DNA of 64,000 bases from Hymenolepis diminuta (GCA_900708905.1 CAADRB010000019.1:2208406-2272405), one strand, 5' to 3'; numbered from the stretch's first letter, positions 26,201-38,798 are shown. Notes: generated from the letters alone by a model not told the origin. Numbers and translations: made by a program.

Positions 26201-29189
26201 TGGCCAACATACGCACATCGAGTAGCAGCATAAAAAATTCAGATCTGGACGTCATCGTTACACACAAACCAATATCTCTTTTGACTTTCCTCATTACTGA
26301 TATAATCCTTTACAGATTTAATATATATACATAGTACATACAACCTGTAGCCATATATGTCATCATTGTCAATTTTCATTCGACTTACCGCTACCTTTGC
26401 CTTATTGTTTGATATGATATTTGTATAAATCAGTTTGGCATCATTCTTTAAAGTTCCAATCATCTGACCTAACCTAACCTGACTCTTGTCAGATAATTGG
26501 CAATTATATAACCCTATGATTTCAAACGTAAATTATAACTCGGACTTCGGTTTAGTTCTTTTATGTTTGTATTCAATATTCCTGTAATTTTATTTCCTAA
26601 TGTAGATTTTTACATTCTCATCTTGCTTTCTGTTAAGTTTTCATGTTGTGGTCTAAACTCTATGGGGTTAAAGGTATTAGATGATGTATCAACTTATCTA
26701 CACTGGCTGGTATAGAGCATAAATCTTCTGTGAAAATCCGTCACATTTATATAAACTAGATAAAGCCTACTAATTTGGCTTCTTTACTAACTACTTTTAA
26801 TGATTTTGGTCCTCATTCAAAAACGATGGCATCTAATTGCTGAGAGAGATAGAGTTTTATATGTCTCTCATTGTTGTAAACAGCAATGTACGTTATTGCT
26901 ACTACCGTAATTTAAATGGAATCCCATATCCTCCGATTCACAGACCCAAAGTGAGCTAATTTAATAACAATAACATTTGTTCCATAATTGTATCAAAGTG
27001 TCTTTCAAAAACTGCTCAGTATAAATCTTGCTGGTTGAATAGATCGTGTTCATATGAGGACCCCAATATTTTGCTCCTTGAAATGCGACATCATTATGAA
27101 AGTCATATTTAGTCGCTTAAATAAGAGTGGATGTGTTTTATCAGCATATTGACAAATACACTGCCACTGACCACTAAAAGATATATTTTTAAGGGGCACT
27201 CATTAGTCAATTTGTTGCTCAGAAGTGTGACGTATTCAAGGACTTTTCTCAAAAATAACTTTTCAAAGTAACATTTATAAATGGAATTTTCTTCGCTTAA
27301 TTCTGTCATTGAGATATTGGGATAAAGCTATTTGTCTATTTTAATAAAGCTATCATTATCCTTGTAAAGTCGTTTCTCTCCACTCGGCTGCCTGAGATGA
27401 CTTTCAAAATTACATTTTTAAGTGTATATTTGAGGGAAATTGTTAAACCTTCAATAAAAACGGATATTATAAATATTATGGAAAAACTGTTAAAGGTCAT
27501 GTTTATAAGTTTCTAACCTCATATACTGGAACATAATTTTTATGAAATTGGCCACGGGTAAGAACTTCGAATTTGCACGAAATTTTGTCTATTCCTGGCC
27601 AGTATAGGAACCAGAACTTGTAGTACTTAGATAGTATTTCTGATTCCGGTATAATAAATTCAGTATTAAAGTGAAAAGCAAAATAAAGGATTTCCCGACT
27701 TTCTCTTTCTTTTAAACAATCAGGAGAAAAGACTTTACCCAATAGTTTTTCTATAGGTACCCAGTGTCCATTCAGTCATTTGACGTGTTTTAATACCGCT
27801 TGAATACGATCATTAATTTGAAAAGAAAATTTTATTGATTACCTATTCACCAAAGCAAAAACGAATGATTTATTAGGCACGGAAATTTTCGGAATGTTAT
27901 ATGGTCAAATAAAAGACCCTGTCACCGGGGAGAGACTTTTCGAACAGGTCAATGAGGTTAAATTTCTACTACTTTTTATATATCTATAAACTATTTTATT
28001 TACGATTATTGCACACAGAAGAAACTGACCTGCCAGCTCGGCTGCACTGTTGTTTTCATGATGTCATTATTCATATTAGCATTAAAAGACTCTCAGCATA
28101 GTCTTCTAGGCCTCTTCCTCCATTATAAATATCGTTAGCATTACCTAACATATCCATGGTCTCACTGATAGAATTTCGCAAACCTGGAAAGCCCAGAAAT
28201 TCCACAATCTTACCCTTGCAAAAAAACTACTCCGTAAAGCCGATGTCATGGATTGTTCTCCTTATCACCACAGATGCCCATTGTGTTTCAGAATTAACTT
28301 CGGTTACCACCATAGGAACTAACTGAATCATCCATGTCATTTATCAGTAAGTACACAAATCTCACTCCTTATCTATGAAGATGGACCTTTTCAAATCCTT
28401 ATCACTAGTTATCTGTATCACTTACAACCACCTTACCTCATCTTTCTTACATTGCTAGGCCTGCACGTGTCAGTAAAGAAGTGACGATTACGATACTTCC
28501 AACCCCAAAAGAGAATGGGACAGTCTTAAGGACATTTACTCTTTCTTGCAATTTCGTATGGTAGAAAAATATAATTACTAAGCCTCATAAATCCCTAATG
28601 TAATATAAATGTGTGCGAAGACTGAATCACAATTCCAGACTTTCTCTATTAAACCGTCTACTTATATGTAATTAGCAATAAGGAATATATTTGGAAAAGT
28701 CTGAGCCAGAAAAGGCCAAACGATATTTTTCAGAACTAAAAGAGAAAAATGAAGACTTCGCCTAGCTAAAAATTCTCCACTTATTTCAATACTGCAAACT
28801 TCTGCATCTACCAGGTACAAATCCTTTGGCTATGAGAATTGAACCAAAGACACTGTCTTTTCAGTGTTACAAAGCAAATTTACATTAATAAAGCAACCAG
28901 TGTGTAAACTAATTGATAACGAAACTAAAAATGTATACAAATCTTCGTTTGGGAATACCCACTGCTGTGACAATTTTTACCCAATCATCTTGTAAATTCA
29001 TCGCCAACAGCAGCAGTATTCCTTAAGTCCTAAACGATAGAGGCATAATCATGAAAATCCGACTGTGGATAAATCCTTGCTTCCACTAATTTCATCAAAA
29101 TTTGGTAAATGAACTATTGAAGGCAACTAAATAATAAGAACTGATATCCGAAAAATTTCTATAGCCTCTGCATATAGTTGATGTGACGA
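20235..29189. other. About 9 kb without a clear gene
   Basis: No exon chain or intact element is visible on either strand. Open frames are short and without family motifs. One exon-like fragment at 23059-23178 is listed separately. A GC-richer patch near 28020-28330 has no readable coding content. Confidence 0.5.
23059..23178 (-). other. Exon-like fragment with stop next to splice donor
   Basis: On the minus strand an acceptor (AGTTTATTTAG) is followed by 38 open codons with protein-like composition, for example ISPIKRDVKQD and ESVHNEIDRDR. Then come TGA (23063-23061) and, two bases later, a donor GTATGT. The other two frames close early. It could be a real terminal or alternative exon, or a fragment of a decayed element. 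I do not recognise a family and find no partner exon. Confidence 0.3.
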
Positions 29190-29444
29190 TTAACGTACTC
29201 GCTTGTAGTCAAAGGTGAAAGGCTGGATGCCCATTGCTACAGGCCCCGTGGGTAGAATAGCCAACAGCGGAATTTGAGTTTCCCACCAGAGAAGTTCCAA
29301 GATGCTACTCTCCTGAACTTGGGAGTTATAACCGTTATAATATCCTCTATACCACTTAAGATGTTTTAATTCAAAACTACCTAACAAAGAACGAAATAAT
29401 GGAGGTTTCATGCAGCATTTTGATAGACTTCTTCTCTCATACAT
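29190..29444 (-). CDS. Possible small gene or first exon just downstream of YIF1
   Basis: An 84-codon open frame lies on the YIF1 strand. It begins about 110 bases past the YIF1 poly(A) signal and is GC-richer than its surroundings. The convincing part is the end: ESSILELLWWETQIPLLAIL, then a short hydrophobic stretch and PFTFDYKR, directly followed by GTACGT, a fair splice donor at about 29206. A WWE motif followed by a single hydrophobic segment is faintly like the complex I subunit NDUFA1, but I found no second exon to support this. Translation could start at ATG 29444, or a spliced leader could join at an AG (for example TTCAG just before GAG AGT AGC), which would be in frame with a donated AUG. 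Function is unknown. The tandem placement suggests co-transcription with YIF1. Confidence 0.3.
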   Translation of the reverse strand: MYERRSLSKCCMKPPLFRSLLGSFELKHLKWYRGYYNGYNSQVQESSILELLWWETQIPLLAILPTGPVAMGIQPFTFDYKRVR

Positions 29445-29550
29445 CTAGTTTCAACTCATGCACAAAACCAACATAAACGCAGCCTCGTAAGTCGATACTA
29501 AGTGGGGGAGGGGAGAGGGGGGGGACAAAAATGGCATAATAATAAGCAAA

Positions 29551-29556
29551 TTTATT
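29551..29556 (-). promoter_or_regulatory. AATAAA poly(A) signal of YIF1
   Basis: AATAAA on the minus strand lies about 70 bases after the YIF1 stop codon, a normal spacing for the end of this transcript. A C-rich stretch follows at about 29500-29525. Confidence 0.6.
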
Positions 29557-29624
29557 GGACAAAAGGGACTGGGAAGAAGGGATAATTTTAAGTGAGTGAA
29601 TGGAGGGGTAGAGTTTGATTGGAT

Positions 29625-32600
29625 TTAAGAAGCGACAACGGCTGTCGTAGTAGTTACAACAGAACTTGTGAGCCACCAAATTATGAAAGGTTGAAATAAA
29701 GCACTGAAAACCAGGAAATAGACACCCCGACGTGGGTTCATTGGTATCTGGTAGTCTACTTGAGCCAGAACTTGCAGTTTCAGCGATCGAATCTAATAAC
29801 ATACGAAAAAAACAGCAAGGGGTTAGAAATTACACACTGCCAAGGACCTAAGTTTAAAAATCTTGCTGGTATCTGTTAGAGAGCCAAAGCGAATATCCTC
29901 CGTGCACCCGAGTGAATTTCATAATTATCGATTAATAGACTTCTTCGCTCGCACCTGGACATGCAACCTCACCACTGAAGTAATTTTAAACATATTGCGC
30001 TGCTTTTCGTCTTGTTAGAATTAGGTTACGCCGTAAATTCTTTCGTTTATAATTTGGAAGAATTTATATTTCCTAGATTGAACATATGTTCTAAAATAGC
30101 ACATCATCTAGCAACACATCTTGTTGGGTTATTTAGGCAGTGGATTATGGGTTATATGTCACAGTATGGTGACCCACACTTAGCCAAACGCAAAAATGGT
30201 ATTCATTTGGTCTTATTACTTAATTGAATTTTGTATAACTTATTTATCTTATTTATCATCAGTTTTCCCATTTCATATTAGATCCCATGACTCAAATTGA
30301 ATTGGTACATAATTGTTTACATGGTGAACGTCTGATAGGATGGTGGCGTAAATGAACTTTGGTGGGAACAGCAATGTTAAAAACCGTTGCTAGTCTTATC
30401 TGCCTTCTTTTGGTTTTAAAAAGATACAATTCAGAAGTGGCGTAACCAACCACAGAATTAAATAAACAGATCAACAAGCTCCGACTAAGTACAACTTTTT
30501 ATGGTTGAAATTCAGTACCTGCTTCTTCCCGACCTTCTCCTCTGTTTCATACCTTGTTGGGCTCGCTTGCTGTCTCTGTTATTCAGATACTTTCCCATGA
30601 TTAAACGCATAAAATTCTTTTGAACTGTAATGAGAGAAATAATAACTATGTCTAATCTACCTTACGTTCCCCATATGATAGCTAGATAGCTAGACTGTAT
30701 AATTCAAATTCACTTAGTACAGAAATGTTTTCTGATGGATATTGGATAGAACAAAATGGCATCTGCTAACTTCAATTTTGATCAGGTGTATTAAGAACTA
30801 CCATAATGGGTAGATCAAGCCACTTTAATGGTAATGTAACTGATTTTTTAAAAAAATCGAATAAAACAGCTATTTGTGTGATATTGATTAAAAACTAATT
30901 AAAAATTATTAAAGAACAAAATGACCTAAGGGCCACGCTTGTCACATAACAGATAATTTCATTACACACACAGTAAATACAAATGACACTGATGGGATAT
31001 ATGAAACACGGTCTATAGAGACTTTAGAAATGCTTAAAACGAGAGCACATTACCTGGAAAAAGGCAAATGCAAGGCCCGTCCAAACGAGAGCAAAGTAAT
31101 AGCCAGGTGCGTGAAGAACAAGTGCCACTAGAACCACAGCAATCATGCTAAAAGGAGAATTGGACACAGAATTAAACAAAATTGAAGAAAATTTTGCAAG
31201 TCAATTCATAGATAAATTGACAGATGCTAATCTAGGCATAGTTTTATGGAATTATCCACTGTGGATCTCACGTCTTTCAGCGATATCGCAGGTCCTAAAT
31301 TAGAGATATACTAAGTTGTTCCTCAAAATCAAGTGTTCTAGGCCATCAAATTCTCACTTTATGTCAGAATTCGCTACATTAAATGCATTAAATATAATGG
31401 CTGCCTAAGTTTGCATTATGAAAATATACGGATTTAGGTTTGTTTTGCTAGAATAACTTAATCATGATGGTGAGATTACCTTCATACCCCCATTTGACTA
31501 TTTTTGCAGCTTTCTAAAAATAAAACTAGACTTCATGATTGAACATGAAATCAAAATCGAGTTAATCCAAGCTAGTAATCTAGCGAGCATGAAAATACAT
31601 CCCGTGATGTGATATTTACTATCGCTTATGATGGGCATTAAACCTCAGAAGCTCAAGAAAAATAGATTAACATAGAGTAAATAAATTTCGGGCTTGAGTA
31701 CTCTAGGTAAGAAACTAACAGGAAGCCGGCAAAGTAAAGATCACAGTAGCAGTTTTTATGTTTAGTTTCAAGATGAGCAATTACCGCAGGCGGTCTCCAA
31801 GTTGCCCGTCAGCCTTATCGACATGCAGGCGTGTATCAATGCTGGCAGCGTGACAATTAATTGGACCGAAAGCCGTTATCGGTCCGGAGATGTTTTGATC
31901 TCCAAGCCTCAAAATAATGAAAGCAACTTGTACTCTTATATAATGCCTTTGTTTGATTAACAAAATGTCCTGGATTAACTGCATTCTGTCTTGCCGTTCC
32001 CACTGAGTCGACTGTAGCCTAACAATACCTAGCGAGTCGATACATCAGAGCAGCAGAGCTAAATGTCCTAGCAACACTACAGATAGGAATAGTCTTGCTT
32101 TACAAAGGAAACCATCGTTCGTTTTGGCTGCTACTGAATTACATATAGGTTATCGTTAATATCAGACTTCGATCAATTACTTAAAAGACACCATACACCT
32201 CCAAGACGAGAAAACAAATGACAAAATCCAATAGAGAATCCGTTAACTTAGTCATTTTTTCTTTATTTAACGATATGGCTAGATAACTATTACAATCTAA
32301 TGGATTTGACGCTGACAACAAATATGCAGCCTCGTTACTCTTTTAAAGACCGTTAAAGAACAGCAGTGATTGTTCATACGAAAAGATGAACACACAGGCG
32401 AACCTAATAGGAATACCTGACCTGTCTTGCTGTAAGGTATACTAAGTCTAAGGAAGCAATTACAATCAACTAGCTCAACAGAGGTCACGAGTTCGATGCT
32501 CATTTGTGCACATATAGTGGAAGGAATTGGCAACCGCATTGGGTAATGAAAGATGTAGCAGAATTCGAGTTTCTCAAGGGGGCTACTCCTTAATTCCATC

Positions 32601-34967
32601 CCAAAGATGAATGCTCGAAAGCGTTTTCCTAAATGGATTAGGAGTAGTCAATTGTTTAGGAAACTACACAATCAGAGGCCAGAGTCATTAACATCAAATC
32701 AATGTTGCCACTTACTGTACAAGCTTATATCCACTATAGGCAAGGAGGTCAAAGTAACTCAGACTAGATTGTAGATTGAGTAGATAGAGTGCGAGTGAGA
32801 GGACACAGACCTCGAAAACAATCCATCCAAAGACTTGGCTGCAAAGAATACCCAGCAAGTCGGGCGCGAATCGACCCTCCACACCCAGGGAGACACCCGC
32901 GGCGATAACGTACGTGACAAAAGCCATTACGGGGATGTAGAGATCTGGTGAATTGATATCAGAACGAGGAGGGACTACCCCAGTTGAATCGTACTGCAAC
33001 TCCCATCTCTGGAAAAAAAGGCATAAGAATATGAAGATGTCCTTGCCTAGTAGATTACCCCCTTTTACAATTGTGCCATTATTAACTATCGCAAACAATT
33101 TTTGCACACAATAAGATAATTCAATTCAAAGATACTCTAAGACAATCTTCCTAATGGTCACAAGATGACGATAACGTATACCAGAAAACTAAGTTTTGAT
33201 GAGGTTTTATAGAACAACCGCTGGAATTAAGAGATGGAGAAGTAGGAGGATAAATTAAAAAGTGGAAGAGCAAGAAATAAGACTGAGTGTATCAACTGGC
33301 AGGCATATGGGATTGTGTCATAACGAAATAGTACGAGTGCCAATACAAGATACACGAAAATGGGAATGTTTAAAGGTTCCTATCCAGAGTCCAGCTAAAT
33401 TCAATCTAAAGTAAGAAAACCGATAATTAGTATGATTGAGAGAATTAAACACATCAAAAGCCTATTTAAAAGCAATTTAAAATACGCTTGACGTATAGAG
33501 AGATAAAAACAAGGTTGTACAACGGTAACGAGACCACAAGACCGGCATCCATTGGCCTATATTCAGTGATAAGTGACCAACAAAAATAGCTAATACAGAT
33601 CACCAAGTGGGGAAGCATAACTCAGACCTACCATCAAAGTGGCCTCAGGATGCTATCCCTTTATCGATCTCATGTGCTTTCAACTCTTCCACATATGGAT
33701 TAAGAAAATTTACTAAACCAAACTAACGGGATTAAAACTGCTATAGCTAGCAGATGTCTATCACCACCTAGCGATTAGATGATTGACTGACGACAAGATC
33801 TCCACTACAGTGTCCACAGACGATCCTTCTCTGTGTTCGCACAAAGATACTTAAACGGGTATCTATCATCACTCCGAGACACCGACAACGAGACATGACT
33901 GACGTCCATCGAAGAAGTGTTTTGTATATAAACCTAATTTACTTATTAATAAATTTGAGGTGGCTTGCCTGTCACCCCCAAACTGATCTGACGGCATGAG
34001 TGACTTGACTTATTCCATCTATTCGATCAATGTGGCCCCGATAGACCCTCTCAACGTTATTACAAAAAACCTATTAGACACATCCAGTGAAAGAAAAAAT
34101 CAGTTAGAATTGGTTGTTAAGGATACAACCGATTGGTAGCGACTCACTTAGAAAGAAATCAACCAAGATTAATTTTGAAAAACAATTTTAAAGAAAAAAA
34201 TATAGAACACCGTTTCCCCATTTAACTGGTGCAGTGTAATAATTAAATTGCAATGTGCATGACTGTAAGAGCTGAAGCGAAAATTAAATAAGTCAGTTAT
34301 TGAATGCTGTGATAATAAGAAATATGGGCAATGTCATTTCTAGTTTCTCGTATGAGGAACCCGGTCTGTTTTTGCTTACATTTACATAAGTATTTAAGAG
34401 CAAATTTGAAATTTCCGACTGGGTTTTAACCAATTAGAGTACTAAACAAGTACAATGAAAAGCGCACTTAAATGTCATCTGACCAAAAAATGAACGAGTG
34501 TATTGAAACCAAAACAGACACGAAAATATTCTCTAAGATCAAAATTTACAGTACTTACTGTGTGGAAAAAGGGACAAAGAAGAATTCCAAGCTTTCCTGC
34601 AACATATCCGTTGTCGACAGCGAAGTAATGTTTTAGTCTGGACAGAGAAAAGTACCGTTCGACCTAGGGTATACATGACCAATGTTAGAAAGACTACAAG
34701 TCAAACCTTTTCTTGAACCATCTGCCTTCCTTGTCCCAATGCTTCCGTACCGTATTGCATTGCGACATTCTGAGCAAAAGAATTGCCAAATATTTGACCT
34801 CCATTTGAATTAAATTGGGCTGGGTGTAGGGGAGCCGGAGGCTGGTAGCTACTCGGATTATAGTACTGATTTGGATATGTGTTTGATTGTTGATCATTAG
34901 GAACATAAAATTGTCCAGAGTTCAGATTCATCTGTTGACCGCTCCAAGGCGAACCAAAAGGATCCAT
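29625..34967 (-). CDS. YIF1: YIF1 family ER-Golgi membrane protein, complete
   Basis: Five exons join in frame: 34967-34707, 34663-34559, 33008-32716, 31147-31054 and 29792-29625 (TAA), giving 306 residues, the usual YIF1 size. Introns are 43, 1550, 1568 and 1261 bp. YIF1 works with YIP1 and Rab GTPases in ER-Golgi vesicle traffic. The first 87 residues are Asn/Gln/Pro/Tyr-rich and cytosolic, starting MDPFGSPWSGQQ. Next come VERYFSLSRLKHYFAVDNGY and KLGILLCPFFHT, then RWELQY, PRSDINSPDLYIPVMAF and five membrane segments (about residues 145-165, 172-195, 202-225, 232-250 and 274-296), with LLAYSGYK, APGYYFALVW and FSALFQPFIIWWLT. All are YIF1 signatures. The ATG at 34967 is the only start giving the typical N-terminus. 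Intron 2 holds an R1 repeat copy; intron 3 holds a GC-rich hairpin island. YIF1A versus YIF1B cannot be assigned. The last exon has longer open frames in other phases, which are shadows. Confidence 0.94.
31780..31915. other. GC-rich island with two adjacent perfect hairpins in YIF1 intron 3
   Basis: In an AT-rich intron this patch is near half G+C. Bases 31863-31885 form a hairpin with 7-bp arms GGACCGA/TCGGTCC and a 9-base loop. Directly next, 31886-31903 form 6-bp arms GGAGAT/ATCTCC with a 6-base loop. No Rfam family comes to mind. It could be a structured RNA processed from the intron, or the remnant of an inserted element. Seen: the inverted repeats. Inferred: any function. Confidence 0.4.
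32470..32502 (+). repeat. tRNA-like A/B-box words in YIF1 intron 3
   Basis: TAGCTCAACAGAGG resembles a pol III A box and GAGTTCGATGCTC resembles a B box, but they lie only about 5 bases apart, too close for a tRNA. This is probably a deleted tRNA pseudogene or SINE remnant. Confidence 0.25.
33735..34070 (+). repeat. Dispersed repeat R1, copy A (3' part), in YIF1 intron 2
   Basis: About 335 bp are shared with 36870-37200, 60912-61240 and the reverse of 62304-62640. Common blocks include GAGACATGACTGACGTC, TTTTGTATATAAACCTAATT, TACTTATTAATAAA, GAGGTGGCTTGCCTGTCACC, CATGAGTGACTTGACTTATT and AACGTTATTACA. A TATA-like box followed by AATAAA within about 25 bases, and a CA end, are what an LTR would show. 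No coding part is attached. Confidence 0.8.
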
Positions 34968-35795
34968 GTTAGACGATAAAAATCAACTGAAGCACACAAC
35001 CACCTGGAGCAACGTAAGCAGCATAAACTGATTGGTTCTGTTAAAATTGGGTTACATTCATCAGCATCAATATCTTATGGAAGTGTGCAATAAGATACAT
35101 TCCTAAAACACTTTTGATTTGTTAAATTGGAGAAATTATATCGAAATAAAGTTTACTGGCACAGAATATTAAAATAACACCACGAGTCTGATTCTTAGCG
35201 GTTATCACTGAAAATATAAAATTTCGGTTATACGCAAAATGATAGCAGTGAAATATAATTTTCCTTCAAAACTAGAATTTGAACAAAATGTGTCATTTTC
35301 TTATGAGTTGGATTCTTTGGTCTCCCGTGACCGATATCTAACGTAAACTACTATGAAATGCAGATAAATATTACTTTGTCAAAGTTAATAAAAGTAATAT
35401 TGGCGTGTATTAATATTGTCTTGATATTTTTTGGTATCAATTTATATTTAGTTTCAAGAAAGGAATAACAAATTTTCAGGAGAAGACGTTCACAAAAATT
35501 TGATCATTAACAAGGAAACACGCAGAAGAGTGTGACGGACGGAAAAGGATGTTGCATATGATATATCTCAAAAGGGCTAATATAATAAGAAGGTTAAGCG
35601 GATTTTGAAATACATCTAGTGAAATTTATCGTTTAAATATTTTCAACATTAACTGACAGTCATGCCAATTTATTAATATTATAAATAGATATAATCATGC
35701 AGAAGTGCCCAACTTGGACTAGTCGTAGTATTTTGAGGAAAAGTTAAGCACATCATAATTTTGCTATGAAATAATTTATTAGCTCTATCACAGAC

Positions 35796-36000
35796 TGTTG
35801 CACATAAGAAAATAATATTTTTCTAAAATAATTCTCATATGTAAGATTCTTTATTTTCCACTTTTGATTCCTGCCTTTTCTTAATTTCCTTTTAATCGAA
35901 CGAATTTATTCACATTACGGTTGTAAATGGCGCATAATATGAATTGATCTATCGATACGAAGACGTGCGTTTTATTTTGATATGGTGTTTTGACCTTAAA
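35796..36000 (+). repeat. Dispersed repeat R1, 5' part
   Basis: The sequence matches the reverse complement of 62730-62930, with shared words such as ATAATTCTCATATG, TTCTTTATTTTCCA, CGAACGAATTTATT and GCGCATAATAT/ACGCATAATAT. It starts TGTTGCACATAAG, a plausible LTR 5' end. The R1 3' part lies on the same strand from 36870, about 870 bp further on. Confidence 0.6.
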
Positions 36001-36869
36001 AAATCTTCATGTCTTTTTAAGGTTTTAAATTTACTCTTGGGATAAAATTGTACCTCCTATTGCAAAAAGGTAGCTTTAGCTGATGCAAAAACGCTGATAC
36101 AGATCTGATACGACTGACTTAAAATTGCCTTTGGTGAACCCATTCGATTTGCGTGAATTATGGTCGAAATTGTCTTTAATCCTTCCTCTTACGAGAATTG
36201 TAATTAAGAGAATGCCTCACTGCCTTTAAGCCTTTCTTTTTGCGCAATTGAGCAAGCCAAAAGTGCTGTTTGTCGTTATAATTTCTATATTCAAGATATG
36301 GCAGGATACCTTTTGTGTTTAGCCACATTTAAAACTCCATTCTTTCAATAACAATTACTCGGATAGTACTGTCGTAACTATGGTTTATTGGCATTTATGT
36401 CATATTTTTTTGTAACATTTCTGGATTGTGTGCAGGCCTAACTATATGAAATTTAATAACTAGCCAATGCTCAGATCATTCCAGAATTCTATCACATCTT
36501 TTCCTGTGTGCTTGTGCCGTTTCGGACTACATTATAGAAATACGCTACATTTGAATGATTCTCTACCGTCTTATTCCTTTTTCTATTCTCCTTTTAGGTT
36601 TTTCGGGATTATGTATTCGATGGAGAGAAGCTGCATCTCATTGTTCGGTTATCTACTACCAAAAACACGGAGTTGACAGATCATTTGAAGATTACTTATG
36701 AACGAAAATCGGTTTAAATGAATAGGGGAGGGAGAGTATTTACAGGGTTGCAAATATAAGTGTGAGAAATTTGAACACTATCGATAAATAAATCGATATC
36801 TTTTTCAGAATTACTATTATAAGAGTTTAAATAACCTTAGCAGGACGCATTATAGCACTAAGCTGATTT

Positions 36870-37200
36870 GATCGAAAGCTGCTATAGTCAGCAGATGTCT
36901 ATCAACACATGACGATTAGAAATGATTGATTGGCGATAGGATCTCCGCTACGGTGTCCACAGGTGGTCCCACTGCATGTTTGCTTGTTTGCACATGGATA
37001 CCCAAATAGATGTCGATCATCACGACGAGACATGACTGACGTCTAACGAATGAATGTTTTGTATATAAACATAATTTACTTATTAATAAACTCGGGTGGC
37101 TTGCCTGCTACCTCCGAATTGATCTGACGACATGGGTGACTTATTCCTTCTCTTCGATCAATGTGGCTTCGAAGTTCTTCCAACGTTATTACAAAAACAA
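36870..37200 (+). repeat. Dispersed repeat R1, copy B (3' part)
   Basis: This is a close relative of copy A. It carries GCTATAGTCAGCAGATGTCT, GTATATAAACATAATTTACT, TATTAATAAACTCG, TGGCTTGCCTGCTACCTCC and AACGTTATTACA. It may belong with the 5' part at 35796 as one interrupted copy. Confidence 0.8.
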
Positions 37201-37649
37201 TCAATAAAAATCGCGGAGCCATTATTATCATTACATGAAGTTATAGGAAAAGGAGCTTTTCTTGCCTTTGTGTACGCTTTCTTAAGACCTAATTGGTTTA
37301 AGATATTTAAGAGCAATAGGTTTGACTAGAATAATGGATTTTTAATGGGGAAATTATTCTCATCACAGATTTACATTTATGTGCATTTTTCAAAATTAGT
37401 TCAAATATTTCAAGTCGGGAAGACTTATGGACGAATTGGTACCAATAAACGCTTTTGTGAAAGAAGTATTTTTGGCATTGAAGCACTATTCGGAAGAAAT
37501 ATGTTGAAGTGATTAAAATTCATTAATACTTTAACTGTATATGGTAAAAAAATTTTCAAATGGAACACTGAATGCTTAATGAAATTAATTTTATATCCAA
37601 TCTTTATAACGGCACACAAGTTAAATCCGGGTAAGTGCTTTTCAACGTT

Positions 37650-37835
37650 CATGCTATTCAGGCGAGTGTCATAAAAGTCTCCCGGACGAGAAACTCGATT
37701 TCTCCCACCCGCTTATTAACGACTTTTAACAAGTGCAGTTAGCCATTTCTTTCACTAGGAGTGCGTCGATGGGCATGGACCCCGTGAGCTCTAACTCCGC
37801 AGACGAGCCTGTAAACCGCTGCACCACCTTTAACG
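37650..37835 (-). repeat. tRNA-derived SINE or tRNA pseudogene
   Basis: On the minus strand an A-box-like TGGTGCAGCGG (37826-37816) is followed about 33 bases later by a B-box-like GGGTCCATGCCC (37782-37771), the spacing of a pol III promoter in a tRNA-like head. The stretch between (GGCTCGTCTGCGGAG) also looks tRNA-like and is much richer in GC than its surroundings. Downstream comes an unrelated tail. No CCA-ready acceptor stem is evident, so it is not a working tRNA gene. Confidence 0.5.
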
Positions 37836-38798
37836 ATTTCTTCCGGATAGCTTTTGTATTGGTTAAAATTCCCAAACCCGAATGTTCTGCTCACTATCTA
37901 TGCCCTCCCTCCCCTTCTTTTAATCGCAAGTATTTCAACTTTTTATATCTTTATATAATTTTCCAAATGCCTCCTTTCTATATTATGTCTGGGTGAAGAT
38001 AGCAAAAAAGTAGAAATAATTAACGCTCATAACTTGCATAATCTTCAAATGCACCGATAAGTAGTAATATATAAATGTAAAATTCAGGGAAATTTAAATT
38101 TTTTCAGGAAGAGGCATCGAGTTATTTCCAATTTCTGCACCAGTATCCTACCTAGTGCTTCAAATTTTGGAACTCCAAAGTGGCAAATTATTTGCGAATA
38201 TAATTTGTTTTAATTTTATATTACCGAGAAATGAGACCCTATTTCTGTATCTTCTAGTACCCTAGTTACCTGACGGGCTCGAAAGAGCTGTGTTCTGTTT
38301 AGCAACATTGCAAAATTAATGGGCGTCTATTTTGACACCATTTCGTTATTTGCCTATTCAACTTTAAACAAGCGTAATCGGATGAACATTTTAACGTTAG
38401 TTTATTAAATATGTGGAAGAATTTTATAGGAAAAAACTGGCCTTGAACTTTTTGTTATAAACATAAATTTAAGATCGCCCATTTTATCCATTAAAAGTTT
38501 GCTATTCCTCATATCTATGACGTGCAAAACATTTTCCTCAATGATAAGTTCAGGTAGATCAAGCAAAAGTATAGAGTAATATTTATTACATCAAGTTTCA
38601 AATTGAAATGCTCTTTGATCATAAGAATACTTAATTTGTTGATCGCGCCACTTTGCAACATTTAAGTTTCCAGATGATTAAATTAATATTTTTGACGTAA
38701 TTTAAATTGCACACACATCTGCAGTAAAGTTTGAATCGATTTTAATGAAATTAATTATGAAATAATATTATTGAAGTTACATGCGTTCGATTCAAAAT

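Noticed and set aside
29437..29802. 121-codon minus-strand frame
   Set aside because: It overlaps the last YIF1 exon in a different phase. The YIF1 frame has the family's final membrane segment, so this one is a shadow.
33735..34070. Hammerhead ribozyme in the R1 or R2 repeats, as in schistosome satellite repeats of similar length
   Set aside because: CTGANGA-like and GAAA words do not occur in the needed order and are not conserved between copies.
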